The position numbers and the translations under genes are program-made. From positions 50,451,738 to 50,515,737 of the forward strand of contig NC_052612.1 in the NCBI RefSeq assembly GCF_016545825.1: a stretch of 64,000 nucleotides of DNA, read 5' to 3'. Below are positions 21,227-32,395 of the stretch, piece after piece; the stretch's first letter is position 1; every line of letters starts with the position of its first letter. The DNA is from Eucalyptus grandis. Its lineage: Eukaryota > Streptophyta > Magnoliopsida > Myrtales > Myrtaceae. The notes beneath the pieces are model-generated. The model was given only the letters and a program-made list of their open reading frames with translations, made no database searches and was not told where the DNA came from.

Positions 21227-21441
21227 ATGTTGTCCTACATCGATTGTGGCAATGACTAGGGGTTAGTTTATAAGTATGAGGGAAAATTTCACCATTTGAG
21301 CAAGCTTTTAGAGTGAAAGATGGCCAAAGACTGCCCAACATTGGTATCAAAGCTCTTGTTGTCAACAAGTCAATGCGAGAGAAAGTCTCATTTTTTGAGC
21401 TAACTTTTGAAGTAAGAGTGGCCCAAGAGCACCCAACATCC
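21227..21441 (+). mobile_element. Small LTR element (TRIM-like) remnant with Met-tRNA primer site
   Basis: The presumed LTR runs TGTTGTCCTACATCGATTG to ...GCCCAACA (about 110 bases). It is followed at once by TTGGTATCAAAGC, which resembles the initiator-Met tRNA primer-binding site (TGGTATCAGAGC). After some leader the sequence ends GCCCAAGAGCACCCAACA, resembling the end of the LTR again. An LTR of about 100 bases with almost no interior suggests a TRIM. It sits inside the exonuclease pseudogene. Confidence 0.5.
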
Positions 21442-21494
21442 TGGACTCCGCATTGGCGACTGAGCGAGGACCTTCCCGATGTGTGGAGGGGAGA

Positions 21495-22057
21495 TTGTTG
21501 AGATTGTCCCACATTGATTGGTGGCCAGGCGAGGACCATCGATCAATTGGCGGCCAGGCGAGGACCAAACTTTGGCCATGGATTTGGGTGTTGGTAGTTT
21601 GTTTATAAAACCTAAGAGGTGCATTATCCCATATTGAAAAGTTGTGAACGTGGACGTGGACTGGATTTAGCACGAATCCTTGTTTTTTTATTTTGTTTAT
21701 TGATTAAAATTCCAATTTATACAACTTGATTGTTTATAACAGAATCACGATTATTTTTTATTATTATTTAATTTTGAATTTATTATTTTTTCCTAATGGA
21801 TATTAGGTGCTCCTACAACCTTTGGAAGGTTGTCTATTTAGACACAACTTCTTCATCTTCGAAAGATTGTATTTATTTAAATATATTTATTCAACATTTC
21901 TATTCAACACTTTAAGTTTCATTTTTTTCATTTTCTTTCAAAAGATACACAACCGTTATTTTCAATTGTTTCCCTTCAAGAGTTTCTGAAGAAATAATAT
22001 AATTACTATTTGATATTTACAACTCCATACTTCTTCCCGATCAAATTTTTACCAACA
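21495..22057 (+). mobile_element. Solo LTR, probably Copia type
   Basis: It begins TGTTGAGATTGTCCCACATT and ends TTTTTACCAACA, that is TG...CA, about 560 bases with an AT-rich second half. The pseudogene resumes directly at 22058. Its first bases resemble those of the TRIM-like element at 21227. The neighbouring 5-mers do not match (GAGAT and TTGGG), so a target duplication is not proven. The Copia assignment is from the general LTR start only. Confidence 0.55.
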
Positions 22058-22461
22058 TTGGGTCCCCCAAAGACTGGTCAAGGAGATTCTCAAGAAGAAG
22101 TATGCATCGCTGAGGGTTTTGCTGAGCTCCTGGGATAACAAAGTGCTATCGTTTGAGCAGATGAAGTATGCCCTTCTTGACGCATTTTATTGTTTTGAGA
22201 TGGGGGACAGTCCTATTGGCAACTGGTCGGCAACCAGTGCCGCGGTGACTGATGACAGCTGGAATTATGAGCAGCTTTAGGGTTTCATAAGATCAATTTT
22301 TGCTAGAGTTCTTGACGTGATGAGAGTGATGGTAGTTCTTTGGAAGATAGGCGTCACAACTTTTCATCGTAGGTTTTTGAAGGGAAACATTGCTTATAAG
22401 CAATGGTGTGTCTTCTTTCTTCCCTTCCTCTTCTTCAGCCATTTTTTGAGTAATTAAATAA

Positions 22462-23158
22462 CGAAAAAGTATTAAAAAATTTTATATTGACACGAATTCA
22501 ATTATAAAGCTTTCAATTAGATCAATTTAGTCCTAAACATTTTGCACTTGTACCAATTTAATTTATCCAGTCAATTTTGACAAAAAATTGCTGCTATAGA
22601 TGCTAGACGTTCTATGGGATATGACTAGTGCTAACATAGACAACATTTACAAAAAAAAAAATTGAAGTTTGAGGTTTTTTTTTTTTTTTTTTGTTCTTGT
22701 TTATTTTTCCTTTCATTTTGGCCGGTGAGGGCAGCACCCTCACTAGCAAGGAAGAGGGCCTTTGTGACCTTGCACATAGGACCGTTGTGGACTTTGTGGA
22801 CCATCTAGTGAGGGCCATTGCGGCCTCCCTTTACAAGCAAGGCTGTCAAAGCACTCTCACCTATGGCCTCTAGCTCTGGTTGAGGGCCGCGACCATTGCC
22901 TGCAGTTGGCAAGGGCTTGCTTGCCCTCATTGGCCAAAATGAAAGGAAAAATAATAAGAAGAAAGAAACAAAAATGTTTAGGCTAGCGTCGGCGCACCAT
23001 GCGGGATGATCGGTGTCAACATTAGCGATTTCAGATTAAAATTGGTTGAATGAACTTAATCAGCAAAAATACAAGAAGTTTAATATTAAATTGGTATAAT
23101 TAAAATATTTATGACTAAATACTAATATAATAGGTTTAAGACTTTTTGATACTTTTCT
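22462..23158. mobile_element. Mutator-like non-autonomous element, decayed
   Basis: It has the same plan as the element at 15072. The left end is GAAAAAGTATTAAAAAATT and then CCTAAACATTTT and CAATTTAATTTATCC. The right end on the minus strand is AGAAAAGTATCAAAAAGTC. The core (22725-22935) has GAGGGC/GCCCTC palindromes. Comparison with the intact exonuclease flank at 4310-4350 (GAGTAATCGAG...CTTTAGTGTTATTGAG) shows it interrupts that flank. The target duplication has decayed beyond recognition. Confidence 0.65.
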
Positions 23159-23281
23159 AGGCATTAGTGTTCTTGACGTGATCATGAGCTTGACTTGTGA
23201 GTGTTTGCACCTTTGCACATTATAAACATTCTTGACTTTCTTGATTTTCCCTTTGAGAGGATTGCTCAATTTGACATCCAT

Positions 23282-23521
23282 GGAGCGTTTGTTTCATGGT
23301 AAACAAATGATTGGAAAAACATTTTCCAAAAAATATCTCTTGAATCGCTTATAAAAATGAACGAATGAAAAATATTTTTATTTTTTGCAAAATTATTTAA
23401 AGATAAATTGTTGTTGATAATTAAAACATTTTTAATTGACTAATTATCTCAAACAATACAAATAATTATTTTTTGGAATATATTTTTCAAATTATTCATT
23501 TTTCAAAAACAAACAAAACCT
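23282..23521. mobile_element. Short MITE of the GTTTGTTTCATGG family
   Basis: Inverted ends: left GGAGCGTTTGTTTCATGG, right on the minus strand GAGGTTTTGTTTGTTTTTG, with repeated GGAAAA/TTTTCC phrases between. A larger relative lies at 32396-33229. It is non-coding. Confidence 0.5.
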
Positions 23522-24648
23522 CAATTTTTTGCTTTTCTAGTTAGGTGCCTCTTTTGTACAATTTTTTTTTTTCTCTTTTTAACCTCCTCATTTGGAAGAG
23601 AATGGGATTTACTCTTTCCTCTAAATCTATAATTCCTTGTAAGGCTTGTGACATGTAAGAGAACTCCAATGAGATATCTTACTTTAAAGGAATGGGTGTA
23701 TTGAAAATCCTAAAACTAGTCATAAAGGTACAATTAAGTGCTAAAACTTGTAAAAGGTACTATTAAATCATAAAACTAGTCAAGATGGTGTAATCAAATC
23801 TTAAAATTTGTCAAGTTTTTGCTATCAAATTCTAAAACTTACTAGCAATTTTCCATTTGTTAAGTTAGAAGGAGTTTATGGAAAGATTTTATTGCACTAA
23901 TTTGATAAGTTTTAGGATTTGATTGCACTTTTTGAAAATTTTATTACTCAATTACACTGGCATGACAAATTTTATAATTTTATCATATGATTTTAAAGTT
24001 TTAGAACTTAATTGCACTTTTGTATCATTGTATTTAACTTTAGTATTAGTGAAATTACAATAATAATGTAGAAAATATATATTTTAAGGTAAAGAAATGA
24101 CGGATGAGAAGGGAATGGTGGATTAGTACCAAGTACACAAACTCCATTGTAAATATTTGTACTTCTTTAAGTTTACGTAATTGTCCACGCGCATCACATA
24201 TTTTTACCATACTTAATGACCGGCATTTAAGGAAGAAGTGATTTACCAAAAATGTAGGAACCGCTTCTAATCGTATCTTGAATTTATTGATCGAGGAATT
24301 TGGCTCGCTGTCTCACTTGAATATCTTCGCAATGAAAAGCATTGGATCTTTTTTAGGTAAATTTCACATCTATTTGATCATCGAGATTATAGGAAAGTCG
24401 TTATTGGCGTTATTTTGTGAGTTAAAGTTGAGTATGCATTAGATTAACATGATTAACCGCACTTGCGTCATTCAATAAACGAGATGCCATAAGATTAATT
24501 ACGATAACTACCACATTTTATTTATCCACAAATAGTACTTAGACAACGACAAACAGATATTTTTGCAACACGAACTTGAATGGAGCATCCCAAAGTGATG
24601 ACACCAAAGTTACATGAAAAGCAATGAAAAGCAGTTCTCTGGTCATGA
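23522..24648. other. Intergenic DNA and shared 3' flank of ZF3
   Basis: Around 23700-24030 there are repeated phrases such as CTAAAACTAGTCA and AATCATAAAACT in direct and inverted form, probably an old TIR element without clear ends. From about 24200 the sequence is the shared zinc-finger 3' flank. No gene is seen. Confidence 0.5.
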
Positions 24649-25482
24649 TCAGAGCCGAAGTGATAAGTCCAGCTCGTCATTTTCGAGTCCCTCAGTTCCC
24701 GAGGAACTGCCACAGGCAAGAACATTGGCAGGCGGTGATTTCGGTCCCGTGCTCTGAGGAGAAATCGCAGTAGAAAAGTTATGGTTAATAAGTGGATCTC
24801 CCATTCCGATTGGCTGCTCCACCATGGCAGGTCGGTGCCCCACCGAGGCTTGAGGAGTGACTATCGTTGTCGGCTTTGGCATCCACCCATTGGTAGGTTT
24901 GACAACACCGGCAGGCGCGGGCCAAGCATGAGGCCTATAGGCAATGGGGTGCCCCGAGGCTGGAATTGCCTGCATACCAAAATAATTTGGATTTGCAATC
25001 GTCGTTGGCTTCGGCGTTGCCCTGTACATGGGCCTAAAGGCATTAGCAGGTACATACCAAGTACAAGGCCAAAAGGCAGCGGGGTTCCTCGGAATGGGAA
25101 CCTTCGGAACAGGAGCTGCCTGCATGCCAAAATAATAGGGGTTAGGGCTATGAGAAATGGCATTAGTAGTTTGATTCATCACTTGTGCCCGCTTTTCAGC
25201 AACATGCTCGCGCCTGTGGGCGTTCTGGTGGCCCCCCAACGACTGCCATGTACCAAACTTCGCCTTGCAGTACTTGCAACGGTAAGTTCCGGTCACGGGG
25301 ATTTTGGTGACATTTCGTTCCGGCATTTCGGGTTTCTTTTGAGAAGCTATAATAGTAGAATCCAATAGATTGGTTGGGGGTGCAGATCCACGGGGATCAT
25401 TGTTAGAGGGCTTCGCTTCTAGTAATGAAGGACCCGATATTTGCGCCGCCTTCCTCTCCACATCTCCTGAGCGAATAGTCAT
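24649..25482 (-). CDS. Single C2H2 zinc finger protein with EAR motif (copy ZF3)
   Basis: 277 residues. The finger is C69, C72, QSLGGH at 80-85, H85 and H89; the protein ends LDLSLRL. The ancestral start (ATG at 25521, read from ZF1 and ZF2) is followed after one codon by TGA (25513-25515), so translation would have to begin at the next in-frame ATG, 25482, removing 13 residues of no known function. The Pro-rich middle has an in-frame tandem duplication of about 50 residues: YFGMQA starts at 117 and at 167, each followed by a PxAxxP...PKPTTI block. ZF1 has one such block, so it is longer by duplication, not by gain of a domain. The frame is otherwise open throughout. It is a probable nuclear repressor if the internal start is used. 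Confidence 0.75.
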   Translation of the reverse strand: MTIRSGDVERKAAQISGPSLLEAKPSNNDPRGSAPPTNLLDSTIIASQKKPEMPERNVTKIPVTGTYRCKYCKAKFGTWQSLGGHQNAHRREHVAEKRAQVMNQTTNAISHSPNPYYFGMQAAPVPKVPIPRNPAAFWPCTWYVPANAFRPMYRATPKPTTIANPNYFGMQAIPASGHPIAYRPHAWPAPAGVVKPTNGWMPKPTTIVTPQASVGHRPAMVEQPIGMGDPLINHNFSTAISPQSTGPKSPPANVLACGSSSGTEGLENDELDLSLRL

Positions 25483-25978
25483 CGGGGAATTGTCTTTTGA
25501 GACTGGTTGTACTCATTCCATGGAAAAGTTATAAATGTCTCATGTGCTTGAATGAGAACAAAGAATGGTGTATTTGTAGTGAGAAGATGTCGCCAAGCAT
25601 GGAAGGAAATCTCACCTGCTTTTGATTTTAAACAAACTAAGTTATAATCCGGTTTTGACTTCATTTCGGGCAACTAAAATCTTGTGAGTCCCACTTAATG
25701 TCGGAAAGGAAGTGAATGGGAAACTTAAATCAGTGCTTTCCATTTAGGTTTTTTTTTGGGGGGTCGGTGCTTTCCATTTAAGTTAAAAGGTGTGATATTT
25801 GCATTGGAATAGTTGTAAATGGAGCATCTAGAAGTCAGTATGGCTATCAGATCCATGTAGTAATTGAAGAAATATATCAGTCGTTAGAAGTAAATAATTG
25901 TCAAGTCTTAAAGAGTCCTCTAATTCTTATGTAGCAAATTAAATGTTACAAGCTCAATTGGAATTGTTGGTTGTTGCT
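25483..25978. other. Upstream region of ZF3
   Basis: It contains the conserved TATA-like CTACAAATACACC on the minus strand near 25567-25579 and the decayed ancestral start at 25521. Similarity to the other zinc-finger upstream regions continues to about 25950. Confidence 0.55.
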
Positions 25979-27190
25979 AGAAAAATTACCAAACAAATCA
26001 AAAACCTAATACATTTTTATTAATTTAGTCCTAAACATTTTAATTATATTAATTGAATCTTAAATATTTTTTACATTTTGAGTTAATTCGGCCAATTTTA
26101 ACTGGTAACCACTGAGATAGATTGGCTATCCTACGTGGCATGACTAATGCTGACATGAATAATTTTAAATAATATTTTAACATTTTTTTCAAACTATTTT
26201 ATTAATTTTTTGTTTTTCTTTTTTTACAACTTTGGCCAGCGGCGCCAGCACCTAGTTTGGGCAAGGGCCTTCACATCCTCTTTGGCCACAGGCAGGTGTT
26301 GGAATCTCACCCAAATCTAGGTGAGGGCCGACACCCTCACTTGTTAGTTAGCAAGGGCTATGACGTCCTTTGCCTGGTTTAGGTGAGGGCCACGAGTCTC
26401 TTATGTCACGGGCCGATCGATTGGGATCCCGAGTCTCACTTAAACGTAGAGGGAGAATGTTTCTATAGAGAGAAGCTCTAGGAGAAAAAGGAGCCTTTGA
26501 TTACTAAATAGTTGGATGAATGCAAATGAGGGGGAGAGCATCTCTTCTTATACTAGAGGTCCTCTGATTACAACCATTAATCAAGATTTCATCCAGTGGA
26601 CGAGATCGTATTGCCCAACGTACCAACTACCGACACTAATGGCAAGAGAGTTCTAGACCTCGACGCAATTACCGTATCGCTCACCCTTGGAATGTTCCGG
26701 AAACTCTCTTGCGGGAAACCGTGGTGATCTCGGGAGGTCCTCCTTGAAAACGCATGGTCCTTTAGCCAGAGAAACCTCTTGACCATGACACTTGTCTGTG
26801 GCCAATGAGGACATTATTGGGGTGAAGGCCCAACATCCTCGATTGGTTCTTAAAAAGGGCCGCAATGCCTTCACCCAGATCAAGTGATAGTCGTTGATTC
26901 TCGCTTGTGGTTGATGACCTTGCTAGTTAGAGTTGTAAAAAATAACAAGAAAAAGAAAAAAATTAGAAAAAAAATATTACAATATTATTAAAAATTGTCA
27001 ATGTCAACACTGTTTGTGTTATGTAAGATGAATGACGTTCATGTCACTAATTTCTCATAAAAATTATCCGGATATGCTTAATTAGCAAAAATAAAATAAG
27101 TATATAACTCAATTGGCATGATTAAAAGCTTTAGAATTGAATAAATAAAAATTGCAACCGATTTCAGACTTTTTAGACAATTTTCCCTCA
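25979..27190. mobile_element. Mutator-like non-autonomous element with an inner insertion
   Basis: The left end is GAAAAATTACCAAACAAATC followed by CCTAAACATTTT and GAGTTAATTCGGCCAATTTT. The right end on the minus strand is GGGAAAATTGTCTAAAAAGTC. The core carries the same GGCCAGCGGCG and GAGGGCC palindromic sequence as the elements at 15072 and 27959. It is interrupted at 26404-26790 by a unit that may be a solo LTR. No clear 9-base target duplication was found. Confidence 0.6.
26404..26790. mobile_element. Possible solo LTR inside the MULE
   Basis: It begins TGTCACGGGC and ends GACCATGACA (TG...CA), about 390 bases, and breaks the GC-rich core of the surrounding element. The flanking 5-mers (TCTTA and CTTGT) do not match, so the insertion model is tentative. 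Confidence 0.3.
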
Positions 27191-27949
27191 CTTCTACTTG
27201 CACATATCGGATTATTGAACATTGCTTTGAAAATAAGGTTATCTTGAACCTGTTCAATCCTAATCATATCGATTATTTAATTGAATCAAGCACAGTTTGA
27301 TTATTTATGTTAGTTTTCATAATGCCTTTTCCATTTATTAATTTCATTATTATCGTGACCTTTTCGGAGGTGAACTACTAATGAAAAGTTAAGGGACTTA
27401 CTAAACCAGAATGAAAGCCCCTCTAGAAAGGCAATTACTTGCGTTTAGTGCGGACTTTCGCATGCCCATGTGACCGCAAAAAGTTTTAACAACCTGGATG
27501 CACTAAGCAAACAAAATGTATTTATCCATCACTTAGAAAAATATATAAACAGAATGCACGACTGTTATGGATGATTGTGAATGAACTAAGACTAACTATT
27601 ATGTAATCTATACTAATTTTTTTATATTTTTCTCAATCAACATGCATAATTTAAGAAAATGCGAGGACTAATTAAACCGCACAATTAAAATGCTAGGTAA
27701 CATGAACCATATGAGTTCTAAGCTATATGTTATGAAATTAATTCTAAGCATTATCCATGTGAGATATCAATTAAAATTAATTCTAAATGGCATGAATCTA
27801 CTAAATAGCATGCGATGTGCATATTAAAATTGACATTCCTAATTAATGCAACTTAAATGATATGATCTAATTTAATTTTAGATCTTTTCCTTTTATTAAT
27901 TAGCGATGGACAAGTGACTCTAAATTCTCCTAACTAAATGATCATGTAT
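27191..27949. other. AT-rich intergenic DNA
   Basis: No gene, repeat array or RNA is recognised. Confidence 0.5.
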
Positions 27950-29034
27950 TAATTTCTAGGGAAAAAACCATAAAAAAAAACTCCAAATTTTGCTCGGTAT
28001 GACAAATTTACTCCTAACTTTTTTTCTATGATACAAAAAATTTCAAATGTTGTCAACTATGACATATTTACCCCAAATTCTATGGTCGAAGGTATTTTTG
28101 TCTTTTATTTTTCATTTTTTCTCCTTCCTTTTTTTTGTTTTTCCCTTTTTGTTTTTCTTTTGTTCATTTTTTCTTTTTCTCTCTTCCCACAGCGGAGGGA
28201 AGCCCAACTCAGGCGAGGGCCGCCATCACCAATGTCCGGCTAGGGTCACCCTCGTCGGATTCAACCTAGGCAAGGGCTGCTCTCACTTGCATTGGGCGAA
28301 GGTTGCCCTCGCCTACATCGGACAAGGGTTGCCCTCCCCAGATTTGGCGAGGGCCACCCTCGCTTACGTCGAGCGAGGGTTGCCCTCCCTGGATTTGGCG
28401 AGGGCCACCCTCACCTGCCCAGGCAAGGGTGGCCTTTGCTTGAGTTCGGCTTCTCTCAGCTGGCCATGGCAAAGGGAAGAAAGAAGGAGAAAAAAGAAAA
28501 GAAAAAGTAAAAGACGAAAATGCCCTATAGTTAATCGGTGGCTCCAACTTGGTGTTTTGTTGTCCTGCTGTTTTTTGTTTCTCCCTTGTTTCTCTGTCTC
28601 TTGTGCGGGCTACCTTGTTTGGCCCTTCTCTCCTTTGCTGTGGCTGTTGTTTTAGCCTTTTTCTTTGCTGATGTTCTTTCTTTCCCTATTATGCAGCTTT
28701 ACCCCCGGTACCATTTCACTCTGTTGACTACCATGTCTTCTGAGTGTAAGCTTTTTGGTTCCAAGGTCCTTAGCTGTACAATTGTATAGCCTCTTGGTTC
28801 AAAAGTCAATATAATACTTACCTTTTACCCAAAAAAAAAAAAAAACGCTCTATAGTCTGGGGTAAATGTGTCAAGAACAAATTTGGAGTTTTTTGTGTCA
28901 CGAAAAACATTTTGGAATAAATGTATCACGGCTAGTAAAGTTTGAGGTTTCTTGTGTCACAAGAAAAAGTTTGTAATAAATTTGTCACACCGGGCAAAGT
29001 TTGGAATTTTTTGCGGCTTTTTCCCTAATATCTA
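27950..29034. mobile_element. Mutator-like non-autonomous element with 9-bp TSD
   Basis: The element is 27959-29025. Its inverted ends are clear: left GGGAAAAAACCATAAAAAAA then TTTTGCTCGGTATGACAAAT, right on the minus strand GGGAAAAAGCCGCAAAAAAT then TTTGCCCGGTGTGACAAAT. The flanking 9-mers TAATTTCTA (27950-27958) and TAATATCTA (29026-29034) differ at one base. The core (28195-28450) is rich in GAGGGCCACCCTCGCC-like palindromes and gives spurious long frames on both strands. A LINE tail is nested in its right half. Confidence 0.8.
28532..28845 (+). mobile_element. 5'-truncated LINE (L1-type) 3' end
   Basis: It ends in CCTTTTACCC followed by about 15 A, typical of a plant non-LTR retrotransposon tail. 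The flanks are related: GAAAATGCCCTATAGT ends at about 28531 and AAAAACGCTCTATAGT at about 28856, an imperfect target-site duplication. Only about 300 bases of 3' untranslated sequence remain. It interrupts the MULE at 27959-29025 and so is younger than it. Confidence 0.7.
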
Positions 29035-29655
29035 ATCATGCATGAATTAGATTAACATGAATAACCTAAGTTACGACTTGATTAGTGAAAATGCAATCTA
29101 AGTCCTAGGTGCAAGATGAAAAATTTTAAATGTATGTGTGCAGTCCTAAATTAGCATGCATGAATGTCGGGAGCACGAAAATAAGTTAACTCTATAATGC
29201 AAACTATATGAAATACCATTTCCATTTTTATTTTTATAACAGTAAATTTAAATCCTAGCACTCTGATGCGACCTCAAAACTAGCCAGTAAATTATTATTT
29301 AACTAATAACATTAACTCATATTTTCAAGCTATATGAACTATATAGCATGCGGACAATGCATCTAATGCAATTTATACTTAAAACTATCTACATGATATG
29401 ATTATAAAAAACAATTATTCTACATGACGTGCATTATATGATATGCGAGTGATTAAACATTAGTCTGTATGCAATTAAAATGGGACTTTAATGGCATTTT
29501 TTGTTGGATTTTATTTGTCTAATGATAACTATGAATTATTCTAAATCTATATGTATTTTAAGATCAACTAACATTGTCCTTAATATGAAAGGATTGCGCT
29601 TTTTCCACCATTTTTACTAATTCACTCCCTTTCAAAGTATTTTGACCATTTGATC
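29035..29655. other. AT-rich intergenic DNA
   Basis: Nothing is recognised. Confidence 0.5.
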
Positions 29656-30130
29656 CATTGTGGTCCCACGTTTTTTTAATCTGTTTCTGGGAACGCTGAG
29701 CTCGCTGAACGTTCTGGTCACAAGGCGCCTAGGCTGCTCGAGGTTCGCCGGAGTGACCGGGACGAGTGGGAGGATTGCCAGAACACTGGAGATCACCTGG
29801 ACGGCTCGGCGAGAAACTAATGATGAAGAAGCGGGAGCGAATGCTAGCGCGACCGAAGGGCAGAGGACTCCTCAGTACTGGCACGGGCTGATCGGCAGAC
29901 GCCAGAGATATTTCGCCGGACTTGCTTACTACTGTCGCTCCGCGTTCGTCGGAAACATTATTAATTTATTAGGTTATTGGACGTTGGGACTCTTTCGCAA
30001 ACGCCGCATCGCCATTGGGAAAGAGCCACGGACGGCCAGAGTTAACTGGAACTTCTATGAAGTTGTGAAAGGAAAATACAGGGCCTTGTTAATGACTGAT
30101 ACATCTCTTTCAATTTTTTTTCTAGTAAAA
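29656..30130 (+). other. GC-rich open stretch of unknown nature
   Basis: An open frame of 175 codons starts at 29660, and base composition up to about 30090 is clearly richer in G and C than the surroundings. Its translation has no motif I recognise. The last 20 codons lie in the TIR element that starts near 30131, so the frame end is accidental. It may be an old gene fragment or transposon core; I do not call it a gene. Confidence 0.25.
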
Positions 30131-30215
30131 GTTAATATAACGAAAAAACCCCAAATTAATACACATGATAAATTTATCTTAAATTAATTTTTTGACCACA
30201 AAAAATCTTAAATCA

Positions 30216-30274
<59 letters not shown>

Positions 30275-30537
30275 ATAAATTTATCTCAAATTAATTATTT
30301 TTTACTACCCAAAACCTTAAATTGATACATTTAAAACAAATTTATCATCTACCAAATTCCATTAAATTTGATTAATACCATGTAAAACCTGAAAATGGAT
30401 ACACTTGTTAGTCGACACGTGTCATCTAACTTAGTATTTTGATGGAAATTAACGAAGAGTGAAATTGTCTCCAGTTTGGGGTTTTTATGATAAATTTGTT
30501 ACAGGTGTACTAATTTGAGATTTTTCGTTATATTAAC
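30131..30537. mobile_element. TIR element containing a microsatellite
   Basis: The left end is GTTAATATAACGAAAAAACC and the right end on the minus strand is GTTAATATAACGAAAAATCT. Both continue into ATTAATACAC/ATTAGTACAC and ATAAATTTATC-type phrases for about 50 bases. The 8-mer AGTAAAAG occurs at 30124-30131 and again at about 30543-30550, a possible but imperfectly placed target duplication. There are no coding frames. Confidence 0.65.
30216..30272. repeat. (TA)n(TG)n compound microsatellite
   Basis: About 12 TA units followed directly by about 16 TG units. Confidence 0.97.
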
Positions 30538-32395
30538 CCAATAAGTAAAAGGTAATTCCATCTTTCCTTCCTCTAGAGGCCGGCTACGCTCAGCACCACT
30601 ATCTGTCGATTTCCTATGGAGTTTTATTCCATATACACATCGAGGCTTCCTCCTCCTTTCCCTTCATTGTGGCCGGAATACATAACTCCACCATCGCTCG
30701 CTGAATGTGGGGTTTCCGTATAAAGCGATCTTGCCTTGTCAATCATGAAAGTTCCCATTTGCCTTTTCGTGGCCGAATTCGCAAGATCTCTATGCGATGT
30801 TCGCTGATATGAATATTTTTAATCTTTCATTTAGGAGTGGAGTCGATCGCTAAATTTTTTTGAGATGAACGACAAATGTGGAATAACCAAAATTTAGGTG
30901 TCAATAATTATTTCAATCATCGCTAAGAAACATTAAAAAAAAAAAGAGGAGAATATTATGCATCAAACAAACCGTATATGACATTGATAAAATTGATGAA
31001 TAAAAGAAAAGTTGAATAGACGACTTTGGATCGATTCGGTTCCGTATTGAAATTGAGTAAATTAATGTCAAGTTTTCAAGCTTTAATTTTGGCCGAAATT
31101 GTGTTGGTGTATAATATGCATTAGCATATTGCTTGGTCAATGATTCTTGTTCGTACCCACTCGAGCTGTCCAACCAATCTAGTTCGATCCGAGACCCAGA
31201 TCGGATCGCTCATAGATATAGATTCGGTTCCCAATTTTAGTGGAAACAAGTCCGATTCCTAGTTCCCGATTCCAAATTTTTGAACTATTTTTGTGTGGAA
31301 AGGTTTCCGGTTTTGGGTATTGAATCTACCCCACCCACCCACCCGGCGGTTAGATTAGAACCTAATTTTTTGGGTCACGCTATTTCCACCCCTGCATGAC
31401 TAAATCCACCCAATTTTCACCAAAATGACAAAATCACCCTCAATTATTCAACTGTAATTTAAAGTACTCATCCTAAATTTATTTACTTTCCTTATTTTTA
31501 TGTTTTTTTCTATTTCTATGTAGGATCTAAATGCCATATTTAGAATTTCATATTTTTTGGTTTTGTTTATTGTGGAGACTACGTTTTGTTTTTAATTTTT
31601 TAGAGTTTAGCTTTGTAGGAATTATTTTTGTCGAAAAGAAGAAATTCCAAAGATCTAATTTTTTTCTACATTGTCAAGCAAATTAATGGATAAACTATCA
31701 TGTAAAATTTAATAAAGTTTTAACATATACGTTCTTAGAACACAACTACTTGTTTATAAACTTTCACTTATTGTGCATATCACCATTAAACATTTTCTTA
31801 TCAGTTGTCTTTTATACACATATACATATAATGGAGCGATAGGATGAAACATAAAAAAAATAAAAATAAACTCTTTGTTACATATCTGATGTAAAACTTT
31901 AAAAGACGAAATTTTATTCAATTAAAACATTGTTTACAATAAGACTTTTTTCTAAAAAAGTGTGATGAAATCTCATCATATTAGATCAACAAAAATCAAT
32001 ATATTCCGCAATATGTTTACGAAAAAAATAGCAAAATGCTTCATTATGCATTACTTTTTAATGTCGATTTTTTAGAATATTCATCGATATATGCTCCGTG
32101 TAAAAACATTTCAGCAATAGTAACGAAAAATGACAAATTCTTTGATGTTGTAAATGAAGAGAGTTGATATATATATACACACAAATATATTTCTTGGAAA
32201 TTTCTCTTTTCAACAAAAAATATTTCTATGGAAGTAAAATCTAAAAATAGAAAAGAAAACATAGTGCGTCCTTTTTGGTATAAGAATATAGTGCCTTTAA
32301 TATACATGGGGTACCTACAATATGCAAAAGTAAAACATGTGAAACTTAATTGTAGTAACTAAATCTTAAATAGAAATAAAAATAAACAAATCTAA
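30538..32395. other. Intergenic DNA, nothing recognised
   Basis: A moderately GC stretch at 30570-30800 carries no motif. The part from 31150 to 31370 resembles degenerate repeat ends (GGTTCCCAATTTTAG, TTGAATCTACCCC) with a loose counterpart near 33400-33515. The rest is AT-rich. Confidence 0.4.

Larger units (their letters stand above)
20960..22262 (+). pseudogene. WRN-type exonuclease-like pseudogene with two retroelement insertions
   Basis: Three collinear pieces match the protein at 3509. 20960-21222 covers the Exo I to Exo II region, with FAIE again at Exo I (GCA codon), then DNNCLI, SIRDSL and the DPDNMFV segment in shifting frames. 21442-21490 covers GLRIG(N/D). 22058-22262 covers the Exo III region (YALLDAFYCFEMG) and the C-terminus. 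The gaps hold a short LTR-type element and a solo LTR. The multiple frameshifts make it clearly dead. The 3' flank to about 22450 also matches the intact copy. Confidence 0.8.

Noticed and set aside
28047..28655. 202-codon plus frame
   Set aside because: It runs across a MULE terminal repeat, palindromic core and nested LINE boundary, so it cannot be one gene.
29660..30187. 175-codon GC-rich frame as a gene
   Set aside because: No motif, and its 3' end is supplied by a TIR element; kept only as an unexplained stretch.
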